Assembly: GCF_000379765.1 (NCBI RefSeq)
Contig: NZ_KB903451.1
Span: forward strand, 30,841 to 94,840
Length of the DNA stretch: 64,000 nucleotides
Direction of reading: 5' to 3'
From: Flexithrix dorotheae DSM 6795
GTDB taxonomy: Bacteria > Bacteroidota > Bacteroidia > Cytophagales > Flammeovirgaceae
Translations under genes and position numbers: made by a program
The notes under the pieces: model-generated
The model's input: the letters and a program-made list of their open reading frames with translations, nothing else
Told to the model about the DNA's origin: nothing
The model's database searches: none
Shown here: one piece after another, positions 36,945 to 45,135 of the stretch
How positions within the stretch are numbered: position 1 is the stretch's first letter
Layout of the letters: each line of letters opens with the position of its first letter

Positions 36945-38405
36945 ATGAAAAATCGGAACAACTTCCTATGTGGCTATTTAATTATAGCTATGCTGGTCAG
37001 TTTCTCCTGCCAGAACCCAAAGGAAAGTGAAACGGAAAAATCGGAAGCGGGTAAACCAAACATCCTTTTTATTGCGGTTGATGATCTGAGACCAGAGCTT
37101 GGAGTTTATGGCGCAAAGCATATCAAATCTCCGGCAATTGACAAACTGTCTGCTGAAAGCCTAGTCTTTGATCGTGCTTATTGTAATATTCCTGTTTGTG
37201 GGGCCTCAAGAGCGAGTCTTTTGTCGGGTATCAGGCCAGGCAGACATCGTTTTATTGGCTACAGTACCTATCTTGATGAAGATTATCCCGGAGTGACTTC
37301 CCTTCCCAAACATTTTAAAAATAATGGTTATACCACTATTTCCAATGGAAAAATTTATCATCACAAAGACGATGATAAAATGGCCTGGAATGAAGTCTGG
37401 AAACCTGCCGGTGCGCTTTCTCCGAGAGATTTTGCATCTGATAAAAATGTGGAAATTGACAATACTGAGGGAAAAAGAGGCTATCCCTATGAAAATGCTA
37501 ATGTTCCTGACTCGGCTTACAATGATGGAAAAATTGCAGATAAAACCGTTCAGGATTTAAAAAAACTGAAGGAAAAAGGTGAGCCATTTTTTATGGCGGT
37601 AGGATTTTTAAAACCTCATCTGCCTTTTAATGCACCAGCTAAATATTGGGATTTATATGATTCCACTCAAATCTCTTTACCCGAAAATTACCTGCAACCG
37701 GAAACTACCCCTAAAGCAGCCTATCACAATTTTGGAGAACTGAGACATTATTCCGGTGTACCCAAAAAAGGTCCGGTTTCAGATGAATTGGCTAATAAAC
37801 TTATCCATGGTTATTATGCCAGCGTAAGTTACACAGATGCTCAAATTGGGAAATTGTTAGACGCTTTAAAAACCCTGGAACTCGATCAAAATACCATTGT
37901 AATTCTATGGGGTGATCATGGCTGGAATTTGGGTGATCATCAGCTCTGGTGCAAACATTGTAATTTTGAATCGTCTCTTCATGTGCCTTTAATACTTAAA
38001 GTTCCCGGACAAACCTCGGGAAAACATACCAGTGCCATTGCCGAATTTATTGACATTTACCCCAGTTTAAGTGAACTGGCGGGCTTACCCATTCCCGAAC
38101 ATACGGACGGAGAAAGTCTTGTCCCCTTAATAAATGGCCTGAACAGGACAAAAGATTTTGCCATCTCCAAATTCCATGATGGGGTCACTTTGGTAAAAGG
38201 AAATTTATTTTATACCGAATGGCTGGATAAAGAAGATCAGGTAAGAGCCAGGATGCTTTTCGATCATTCCAATGATCCTCTGGAATTAAATAATCTCGCT
38301 GAATCTCCCGAATTTGCCGAAAAAGTAAAAGAAATGAGTTCGTTCTTGCACAACCACTGGGGTGATGATTTTTATGTAAATAGAAAAATAAAGAAAGCCA
38401 ATTAA
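36945..38405 (+). CDS. S1-family sulfatase lipoprotein (iduronate-2-sulfatase-like)
   Basis: A 486-residue sulfatase resembling bacterial iduronate-2-sulfatase-like enzymes. The leader ends MLVSFSC with lipobox Cys22. The metal-binding start is PNILFIAVDDLRPELGVYG. The modification site is C85-G-A-S-R89, with Ala replacing the usual Pro; CxAxR is an accepted variant in this subfamily. Later motifs are GFLKPHLPFNAPAKYWDLYD and ILWGDHGWNLGDHQLWCKH, typical of the iduronate-2-sulfatase group. It is the first of three plus-strand genes, 51 bp ahead of a heparinase-like lyase, and diverges from susC. The pairing with a lyase suggests sulfate removal from a uronic-acid-containing polymer. The exact sulfated position is unknown. 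Confidence 0.92.
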   Translation: MKNRNNFLCGYLIIAMLVSFSCQNPKESETEKSEAGKPNILFIAVDDLRPELGVYGAKHIKSPAIDKLSAESLVFDRAYCNIPVCGASRASLLSGIRPGRHRFIGYSTYLDEDYPGVTSLPKHFKNNGYTTISNGKIYHHKDDDKMAWNEVWKPAGALSPRDFASDKNVEIDNTEGKRGYPYENANVPDSAYNDGKIADKTVQDLKKLKEKGEPFFMAVGFLKPHLPFNAPAKYWDLYDSTQISLPENYLQPETTPKAAYHNFGELRHYSGVPKKGPVSDELANKLIHGYYASVSYTDAQIGKLLDALKTLELDQNTIVILWGDHGWNLGDHQLWCKHCNFESSLHVPLILKVPGQTSGKHTSAIAEFIDIYPSLSELAGLPIPEHTDGESLVPLINGLNRTKDFAISKFHDGVTLVKGNLFYTEWLDKEDQVRARMLFDHSNDPLELNNLAESPEFAEKVKEMSSFLHNHWGDDFYVNRKIKKAN

Positions 38406-38455
38406 ATTAGATAGGAATAATTCTCTCTCTTCCTGCTCAAAAAAAACTTAAACAA

Positions 38456-40504
38456 ATGACAAAATTTATAATGAATATTTTCCTGTTTGGAATAATCCTT
38501 ATTAATGCAGAAAAAACCTTTGCCCAGAAGAATTGGAAGGAGATTATTACTGTTGAGGATGTTTGTGAAAGCTATCCTAAGGTGATGAAAACCATGCTCG
38601 ATCAATTCGATCTGGAACATAAAGGGATGGAAAAGGTTAAATCTGCTTATGAAAATGACAATTTGGTTGAGGCATGTCAAAACCTACTGGATTATTACAA
38701 AAATGGAAATACTGCTGCATATTTAAGAAAAACACAACCTGCAGTTTCTGATAGAACTATTGCCGCTGAAGATACCACTTTGGAAAATGTTTTTATTGTA
38801 CAAAATGTGAGGGGACAAGTGCCATTTGGAGAAGATGGTCATCGTGACTGGTATTATAAAGGCCCAAATAATGATGCTGAATGGGCATGGCTTTCCAATC
38901 GTCACAGCCAGATCAGGAGCTTGTTCAATACTTATTTTGAAACAGGAAATCCGAAGTATGCCAAATACATCGATGAATTTTTAAGAGATTTTATCATTAA
39001 AAGCATGCCTTATCCAGCTAAAAAAAGCGGTACTTCCATATGGAGAGGGCTGGAAGTAGCAGCCCGGGCAAAAGTGTGGTCTGTTATCTTTTATGGTTTT
39101 TTGAATAATGATAATTTCTCCCCTGCCACTCAATTGCTGATGCTAAGCAGTTTGCCGGACCATGCCCATTATAACCGGCAATTCCATGCGCAAAATAACT
39201 GGCTAACCATGGAAATATCGGCTTTGGCTACGGTAGCCACCAATTTTCCAGAATATAAAAATTCAGGAGAATGGTTGAAATATGCCATTGCTACCATCTC
39301 GGAAAGCATGAAGGAACAGGTTTATGGGGATGGAACCCAAACAGAATTGACTTCCCATTACCATAATGTAGCCCTGCGAAACTTTGAGTTGTTCAAAAAA
39401 ATCTGTGATCAGGCCAACCAGCCTCTTCCTCCATTTTTTAATGAAACCATTGAAGCCATGTTTAGTTATATTGCCCATGTGGTTCGCCCGGATGGATTTA
39501 GAATTTTAAATAACGATGGGGATAGAGGCAGTGATAGGGGAATCATTATGGATGGGATAAATACTTATCACAAAAAAGACTGGGAATACATCATTACGAA
39601 TGGAAAGAGTGGTGAAAAACCAAAGGATGGTCCATCTTACTTTTACCCATGGGCAGGGCATTTAATTTCCAGAAGTGGTTTCGATGAAAATGCACATTGG
39701 TCATTTTTCGATATTGGTCCTTGGGGAAGCGGACACCAGCATAATGACAAATTACACCTCTCCATTTCAGCTTATGGACGGGATCTTCTGGTAGATGCCG
39801 GACGATTTGCCTACAGAGGCGAAACAGCAATTAAGTTCAGGCCATATGCCAAAAGTTCGGCAGGGCATAACCTGATTTTAATAGATGGAAAAGGCCAGGC
39901 TCCCGGCCCTAAACTGGCTGAGGCACCGGTAAGCAAAACTCATTATAAAATAACTGATGATTTTGATTATGCCACCAATTCCTTCAGCAATTTCCAGGAT
40001 ACCAAGGGGGAAATAAAACACCAACGGGCCCTTTTTTATGTCCGTGGAGAGTTTTGGGTAGTAGTAGACCGAATTCTTACCGACCAACACAGAAAAATTG
40101 ATGCCTTATGGCACTGGCATCCTGAATGTTTGGTTGCGCAGGAGCATTCCATCGTAAAAACCAATAATGAAAAAGGTAATCTGGCTGTCATTCCGGTAGG
40201 GAAACAAAAATTTGATCTTTCATTTATAAAAGGACAGGAAGAACCTGAAATACAAGGCTGGTACAGTGAAGAATATAATATTTATGAACCCAATGTAGCC
40301 AGTAAATACAGCACTGATATCGATGGAAATGCAACCATGGTTTGGTTACTTTTTCCCTCAGAAAAGGAAACACCAAAAATTAAGGCTAAAATTATACAGG
40401 AAAATGAAGAGCAGGTTAATATAGAAGTGAAATCAGCAGGAAAAAAATGGCAGGTTCAGATTCCATTTTTTGAGAGTGAAAATGCAGAATTGATTGGGGA
40501 ATAA
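38456..40504 (+). CDS. Heparinase II/III-like polysaccharide lyase
   Basis: A 682-residue exported protein with the two-domain layout of heparinase II/III and alginate-lyase-type PLs. A signal peptide ends near TFAQ (residue 24). An alpha/alpha-toroid (~30-380) carries NNWLTMEISAL (N247-N248), TELTSHYHNVALRNF (H301, Y302) and a conserved WRGLEVAARAKVW stretch. The C-terminal beta-sandwich begins near WAGHLISRSGFDENA and has the metal-site motif GHQHNDKLHL (H427, H429, D431) then VDAGRFAYRG. Such enzymes cleave uronate-containing polysaccharides by beta-elimination. The substrate could be a glycosaminoglycan-like, ulvan-like or other glucuronan polymer. The surrounding sulfatase and glucuronate genes favour a sulfated glucuronic-acid polymer. 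The PL family number cannot be fixed by eye. Confidence 0.85.
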   Translation: MTKFIMNIFLFGIILINAEKTFAQKNWKEIITVEDVCESYPKVMKTMLDQFDLEHKGMEKVKSAYENDNLVEACQNLLDYYKNGNTAAYLRKTQPAVSDRTIAAEDTTLENVFIVQNVRGQVPFGEDGHRDWYYKGPNNDAEWAWLSNRHSQIRSLFNTYFETGNPKYAKYIDEFLRDFIIKSMPYPAKKSGTSIWRGLEVAARAKVWSVIFYGFLNNDNFSPATQLLMLSSLPDHAHYNRQFHAQNNWLTMEISALATVATNFPEYKNSGEWLKYAIATISESMKEQVYGDGTQTELTSHYHNVALRNFELFKKICDQANQPLPPFFNETIEAMFSYIAHVVRPDGFRILNNDGDRGSDRGIIMDGINTYHKKDWEYIITNGKSGEKPKDGPSYFYPWAGHLISRSGFDENAHWSFFDIGPWGSGHQHNDKLHLSISAYGRDLLVDAGRFAYRGETAIKFRPYAKSSAGHNLILIDGKGQAPGPKLAEAPVSKTHYKITDDFDYATNSFSNFQDTKGEIKHQRALFYVRGEFWVVVDRILTDQHRKIDALWHWHPECLVAQEHSIVKTNNEKGNLAVIPVGKQKFDLSFIKGQEEPEIQGWYSEEYNIYEPNVASKYSTDIDGNATMVWLLFPSEKETPKIKAKIIQENEEQVNIEVKSAGKKWQVQIPFFESENAELIGE

Positions 40505-40510
40505 AAAAAC

Positions 40511-41053
40511 ATGCAAGACAAGGAATCAATAATAATTAAACCGAATATACCTTATTATTTTCTTGGCCTTGCATTTCTTTTTCTGAGTCTTTCTGTGTTT
40601 CTATTTTCCAGTAAACATTTCGATACACCAATGGGAATTCTTGCAACATGCTTTATTGGTATAAGTCTTTTAATATGCTGGATGATTGATAAAGGTTACA
40701 TGAATGTTGAAATTTCTTCAGATAAAATTAAATTAAAAGGTTATTTTTCCATTCAGAAAATTGAATACACGCATTCCGAAATTGAAGGTTATCAATTAAA
40801 TGAAGTTGTAGACCAATTCCATTCTCTCCATCAACAAATAAGGCTAAAAACCAATGCTGGAAAAATAATTGTGTTTCCAAAAGTTGCTTATGAAAACTAC
40901 CCGTTTTTGATAGAATCCATTACAAATAAATATAAATTCATGAATCTTGAACCCCTCAGATTTGCAAATTTTTACAAGAAAACCCTTCCACTAATTGCTG
41001 CACTTTCAGGACTTTTATATTTACTTAAGATTTTGTTTAACCTAATTGAATAG
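40511..41053 (+). CDS. Small membrane protein with PH-like soluble domain, unknown
   Basis: A 180-residue protein I cannot assign. It has two N-terminal hydrophobic helices (residues ~14-33 and ~41-60), a soluble beta-rich middle (~65-145, with IKLKGYFSIQKIEYTHSEIE) that resembles a bacterial PH-like domain, and a C-terminal helix (~158-176). It begins only 6 bp after the lyase stop, so it is probably translated from the same mRNA. The fold call is a guess from spacing and hydrophobicity. No link to sugar metabolism is visible in the sequence itself. Confidence 0.6.
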   Translation: MQDKESIIIKPNIPYYFLGLAFLFLSLSVFLFSSKHFDTPMGILATCFIGISLLICWMIDKGYMNVEISSDKIKLKGYFSIQKIEYTHSEIEGYQLNEVVDQFHSLHQQIRLKTNAGKIIVFPKVAYENYPFLIESITNKYKFMNLEPLRFANFYKKTLPLIAALSGLLYLLKILFNLIE

Positions 41054-41097
41054 AATTAAATAAGCACAAAACACTGTAAAGGGTTAAACAAGGAAAG

Positions 41098-41116
41098 CCC
41101 CGTATTTCATACGGGG
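41098..41116. terminator. Hairpin between convergent genes
   Basis: CCCCGTA and TACGGGG form a perfect 7-bp stem around TTTCA, between the stops of the plus-strand small membrane protein and the minus-strand GH115 gene. No long T-run follows on either side, but the position suits a bidirectional terminator. Confidence 0.55.
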
Positions 41117-41160
41117 TAAGCATACATAGAAAGCTGAAAAAATTAATCACATTTAAAACC

Positions 41161-43281
41161 TCACAACTTCAACTGAACCTGCTCCAACACTTCCTCAGTC
41201 CTGGTTTTAAGGGCTTTGACATTAATTTTCTTTTCTCCTCGGTAATAATCCTCCCATTTCTCTTCCGTTCCTATTTCAATTGCTTCTTCATACAACTTAT
41301 ATTTCTCTAAAGCCGCTTTTAAATGTTTTTCTGTAGACGACAAATCCTGATTTTCCAAAGCCTCAAGTGCTAAAGTCGTTTCCACCACCCAGCCGGTGAG
41401 ACATTGCATAAATTTGATATGAGCCAAAAGGTTTGTCCTCATATACTGTTCTTCCTGCCCTGCTAATTTGATCAAAGCTTGTTCGGTCAGTACTAAAGCT
41501 TCTTTTAAAACCTGATCCTGCTGCCTGGATTTCACCAGCCATTCTTCAGTAGACATTCCCCCTCCCGGATGGGCTTTTGCCAAAGATTTCAGGAAAGCAT
41601 CGTTTCTATTTTTAAATTCTGATTTTTTTTCAACACCATTCTCACTGACCACTTTCAAAATTGCACTCAGATTTTTGGAGGCTCTGCCCTTTGACAAACC
41701 ATCCAAAAGTAAGGGTGTGCCATGTGTATCATCCTCCACATAACTGCTGAAATAGGTTTTATAAGCCTGAAAAGCCATTTCCCCATTTTCTTTCCCAAAA
41801 TTTTCAGCACACCAGTTTTTCAACCATTCATTTCCATCAAATTCATCAATTTCCTCCAACATGTCACGGGAAGCGGCTATGCCGAGGGTAAATTCCCGCA
41901 CATTACCCACATTCATAATTGCGTAATAACTGGATTGTTTTTCTTTAGCCAGTTTAAAAATTTCTGCGGTTTTAGAAGGTGGAACACCTTGCGCTAAATG
42001 TGGCCCCGGCCCGATTAAACCATGGTGATAATAAATCCCATAATTAATGTGTGGCTCTCTTTTCGTTTTATAGAAATCCTCCGGCATTACCCACCCAGGG
42101 CTGTTATCTGCAAAAATAATGGTAGTATTTTTAGGAAATTTCAATAAACCCTGTTCATTAAAAACAGCTCCTTCTCCCCACAATGTTGTTGTGACTTCCT
42201 GTTTTTTTCCCGGCATTAATTCTTCCAAAATATCCATTTGGGTCTGCATGGCATCAGAGATAATTCCAGCTCGCTCTGCATCCGTTTGAGGAACTCCGGG
42301 ATCGGCCAGCCACATTGGGCGGTCGGCAATTCCCCTTAAACCAATCTGCCAGATCACATCCGGATATTTGGACCATCTTTTGGCACTTTCTTTCCATACT
42401 TCTATCACTTTTTCCTTCTCAGAATAATAAGAAAAAAGTGGCTTCTCACCCGTTTTTCGCTTCCAGTAATTGAAATAGCCAAATGCTGATACACCCAATG
42501 GCTCAATATGATGCTGGGATAAATACAAACCTCTTGCAGATGCCAGCTCTAATAATTTTTCTTCAGCCGGATTGAAAATTTCTACAAAACTGGCCGGAAT
42601 GATTAAGTTAAATCTCGCCCTGACAGCCGCTTCAAAAACACGGCTGGCAATATCAGGATGCACTACCTGATGATAAAATCGGTAATCCAGATCACGCTTT
42701 CCCCCACCATCTTTCCATTCAGTCAATAAGTCTTCATCGTTAATGAACCAACCTCTGAATTTAAAATCCGGTTCTTCACTTAGGTAGTCAATATTTTCGA
42801 AAGTAAGCTGGTCTTGTGGTTTGGGTTCAATTTCTTTCCACCAGTAAAAAGGATCAACACCTAAATGTTTTTCCAGGAAATAATAAACGCCAAACATGGT
42901 ACCTCTGGCAGAACTTCCTGCAATAGTCAACTGACTGCCATTGGTTTGCAGGGAATAACATTCCCACTTGCCTTCCAAAGATTTTAGCCTGTTTTCGGGA
43001 ATGGAAGCCCTCATTGGTGCATTGGAAACCGTCCCTATGCTGATGCAATTCCCCGAACATTCTTCCTGCGTTTTTACAATTTCAGGCTTCTGTCCGGTAA
43101 TTTTTGCTATATCTACCACCAGGTCATTTACTGCCAGATTTAAGAAATCAGGTTCTCCATCGGCAATCCAGATTTTAAGCACACTTTCCCCACCGATTGT
43201 AAAAACCGGATTTTGTTGGCAACTGGCAAAGCCAAACATTGCCACAAATAACCATAAGTATTTAGTAATTTTAATTATCAT
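41161..43281 (-). CDS. GH115-like alpha-glucuronidase lipoprotein
   Basis: A 706-residue protein resembling GH115 alpha-glucuronidases, which remove terminal alpha-linked (4-O-methyl)glucuronic acid from polysaccharides. The leader ends MFGFASC with lipobox Cys21. An N-terminal alpha/beta domain (~25-145) ends in ARGTMFGVYYFLEKHLGVDP. The barrel contains FKFRGWFINDEDLLTEWKDG, the diagnostic IWQIGLRGIADRPMW and TTTLWGEGAVFNEQGLL. The C-terminal third is helical. It is shorter than many GH115 enzymes and seems to lack the extra C-terminal domain they carry. It is downstream of a SusCD pair and close to the glucuronate-degrading operon, which agrees with release of glucuronate. GH67-like alternatives are less likely given the QIGLRG motif. 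Confidence 0.75.
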   Translation of the reverse strand: MIIKITKYLWLFVAMFGFASCQQNPVFTIGGESVLKIWIADGEPDFLNLAVNDLVVDIAKITGQKPEIVKTQEECSGNCISIGTVSNAPMRASIPENRLKSLEGKWECYSLQTNGSQLTIAGSSARGTMFGVYYFLEKHLGVDPFYWWKEIEPKPQDQLTFENIDYLSEEPDFKFRGWFINDEDLLTEWKDGGGKRDLDYRFYHQVVHPDIASRVFEAAVRARFNLIIPASFVEIFNPAEEKLLELASARGLYLSQHHIEPLGVSAFGYFNYWKRKTGEKPLFSYYSEKEKVIEVWKESAKRWSKYPDVIWQIGLRGIADRPMWLADPGVPQTDAERAGIISDAMQTQMDILEELMPGKKQEVTTTLWGEGAVFNEQGLLKFPKNTTIIFADNSPGWVMPEDFYKTKREPHINYGIYYHHGLIGPGPHLAQGVPPSKTAEIFKLAKEKQSSYYAIMNVGNVREFTLGIAASRDMLEEIDEFDGNEWLKNWCAENFGKENGEMAFQAYKTYFSSYVEDDTHGTPLLLDGLSKGRASKNLSAILKVVSENGVEKKSEFKNRNDAFLKSLAKAHPGGGMSTEEWLVKSRQQDQVLKEALVLTEQALIKLAGQEEQYMRTNLLAHIKFMQCLTGWVVETTLALEALENQDLSSTEKHLKAALEKYKLYEEAIEIGTEEKWEDYYRGEKKINVKALKTRTEEVLEQVQLKL

Positions 43282-43368
43282 AAATCAAAAAATTATTAAA
43301 GGCAAAAATAAAAACTACCTGAATCCTAATTGGAAACAATTGACTGAGTTAAAGATTCTTGAACAGAC

Positions 43369-43411
43369 AATCATACAAGACACAAGGAAAATCCTTGTGT
43401 CTTGTATGATT
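43369..43411. terminator. Perfect 20-bp inverted repeat after susD
   Basis: Two 20-base arms (43369-43388 and 43392-43411) are exactly complementary around an AAA loop. The core is AGACACAAGGA and its complement. It lies 20 bp past the SusD stop and about 90 bp ahead of the GH115 start, so it may terminate or attenuate susCD transcription. The T-run on the minus strand is weak. Confidence 0.65.
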
Positions 43412-43430
43412 AAATTTGCGTATTTATTTT

Positions 43431-45116
43431 CTAATTATATCCCGGATTTTGCTCCAAAACAGCATCTTTATTGGCTTCTATTTCAGAAAAAGGAATTGGC
43501 CACAATGCGTGGAAATCCTTAATTTCATCTCCATTCAGTTTGTTATATTTCCTTACTCTTTCCACCAATTTGCCGGTTCGGCTTAGGGTAATTCTACGGT
43601 GTTCTTCATACACTAATTCTCGGGCTCTTTCATCCAAAATATAGTCCAGGGTTACATTTGCGGCACTCACCGGATTAGCATTGGATCTTGCCCTCACCAT
43701 ATTAACATCTGCTGCCGCATTGGCTGCATCTCCTTTTGCCAGATAAGCTTCAGCTCTTAACAAATAAGTTTCAGCAAGTCTTAATAAATATTGATCGGAA
43801 TAGGTAGAGCCAGCCGATGATTTTAAAATCTGATTTTCCTTGTCTTCATATACAGGATCGGGGTGGTTGCCCGGAGTCGTAATTTTTGTAGGATAAGGAT
43901 ACCATCTCCAGTTCTGATTTTCCCATGTAGGGCTTGGATATTTTACGGAACTCGAATCATACCAGGCAGATTCCGGATTATTGTAAATAAAATCCCTCAC
44001 GATATTGTGTGGCGCATTTCTGATGTCATTGTCCCAATCACTCACCCAAAGGTCATTGAGGAAATAGTCGGTATTGGACATAAAAGAAACCCCTCTTCCA
44101 CCTGAATTGTAATTAGATTGCGGTTTTTGCAGGCTACCTTCTTCCCCATCCGGATCTTTATAAGTCAACCAGGCAACAGGGCCGGCCCATCTTTCCAGGT
44201 TGTTCCCATTTCCACCAGAGGATTCCAGTAATCCACCGGGTACATCTGTTTCCATCTGAATTACCCACAATGCTTCCATATTTCCAATACTTCTATTCTG
44301 GTTATTAGCCCTAAATAAATCCCAGTAAACATCTCCCGGAGTTTCATTCGCTCTGGTTCCAAATCTTTCCGTCATTAAGGCTGTATTAGGATCATCAATC
44401 ACTTTAGTTGCTGCCGCAATAGCTGCATCCACATTTCCCAATGCCAATTGGGTTTCAGCCAAAAGATGATAGGCCACCAGATTGGAAACCTTACCATCGG
44501 CAACTTCACTAATGGAAGGTAAATTATTAGCTGCTACTGTAACATCAGCAATGATCTGGTTGAGGACCTCTTCCTTTGAAGCCCTTGTAAAATCTGCTTT
44601 GGGGGCAGTAACTTCATCCAGAATAATAGGTACACCTCCAAAAATATAGACTAAATACCGGTAAGAAAAAGCCCTGAAAAGTTTCGCTTCTGCATCAATC
44701 ACCGCTTTTTCTTCATCACTTAAATCCGCCATTTCTATATTGGAAATAATGGTATTGGCATTGGCAATTATTTTATACCATCTCGTCCAGTGATAATTTA
44801 CCATTCCGTTGGTTGGAATTAACCACACATCGTAGTCTCCGAATCGATTTGCATCACCTCTCGCATGCTTGGCAATATCAGTGGCTAAAAAATGTGCGAA
44901 TGGATCCTGATTGTTTCCTTCATAATGCAAGGACCTGATTTTTGAATAAAGATCTGTCAATGCACTTTGGTAGTCACTAAATGTAACATAAGCATTTCCC
45001 GGACTGAAAAAATCGAGTGGTTCTTCTTTTAAAAACTCCTGCTCATCACAGGAAATGGAAAACAGGAAGAGCAAACTAAAGAAAACGTACTTTAATTTTA
45101 TATATATCTTTTTCAT
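43431..45116 (-). CDS. SusD/RagB-family outer-membrane lipoprotein
   Basis: SusD-type lipoprotein, about 561 residues from the ATG at 45116. That start gives the leader MKKIYIKLKYVFFSLLFLFS ending in ISC (Cys23); a further ATG 36 bp upstream overlaps the susC end and is less likely. Family features are PLDFFSPGNAYVTFSDYQSA, ANTIISNIEMADLSDEEKAV, the helical AEAKLFRAFSYRYLVYIFGG and YHLLAETQLALGNVDAAIAA. The C-terminal part has YLLRLAETYLLRAEAYLAKG and EEHRRITLSRTGKLVERVRK. Its start is 20 bp beyond the susC stop, so the pair is tightly coupled. The probable ligand is the uronate-containing polymer handled by the neighbouring GH115, lyase and sulfatase. Confidence 0.95.
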   Translation of the reverse strand: MKKIYIKLKYVFFSLLFLFSISCDEQEFLKEEPLDFFSPGNAYVTFSDYQSALTDLYSKIRSLHYEGNNQDPFAHFLATDIAKHARGDANRFGDYDVWLIPTNGMVNYHWTRWYKIIANANTIISNIEMADLSDEEKAVIDAEAKLFRAFSYRYLVYIFGGVPIILDEVTAPKADFTRASKEEVLNQIIADVTVAANNLPSISEVADGKVSNLVAYHLLAETQLALGNVDAAIAAATKVIDDPNTALMTERFGTRANETPGDVYWDLFRANNQNRSIGNMEALWVIQMETDVPGGLLESSGGNGNNLERWAGPVAWLTYKDPDGEEGSLQKPQSNYNSGGRGVSFMSNTDYFLNDLWVSDWDNDIRNAPHNIVRDFIYNNPESAWYDSSSVKYPSPTWENQNWRWYPYPTKITTPGNHPDPVYEDKENQILKSSAGSTYSDQYLLRLAETYLLRAEAYLAKGDAANAAADVNMVRARSNANPVSAANVTLDYILDERARELVYEEHRRITLSRTGKLVERVRKYNKLNGDEIKDFHALWPIPFSEIEANKDAVLEQNPGYN

Positions 45117-45135
45117 ATTTATCTCATTTATTAGA

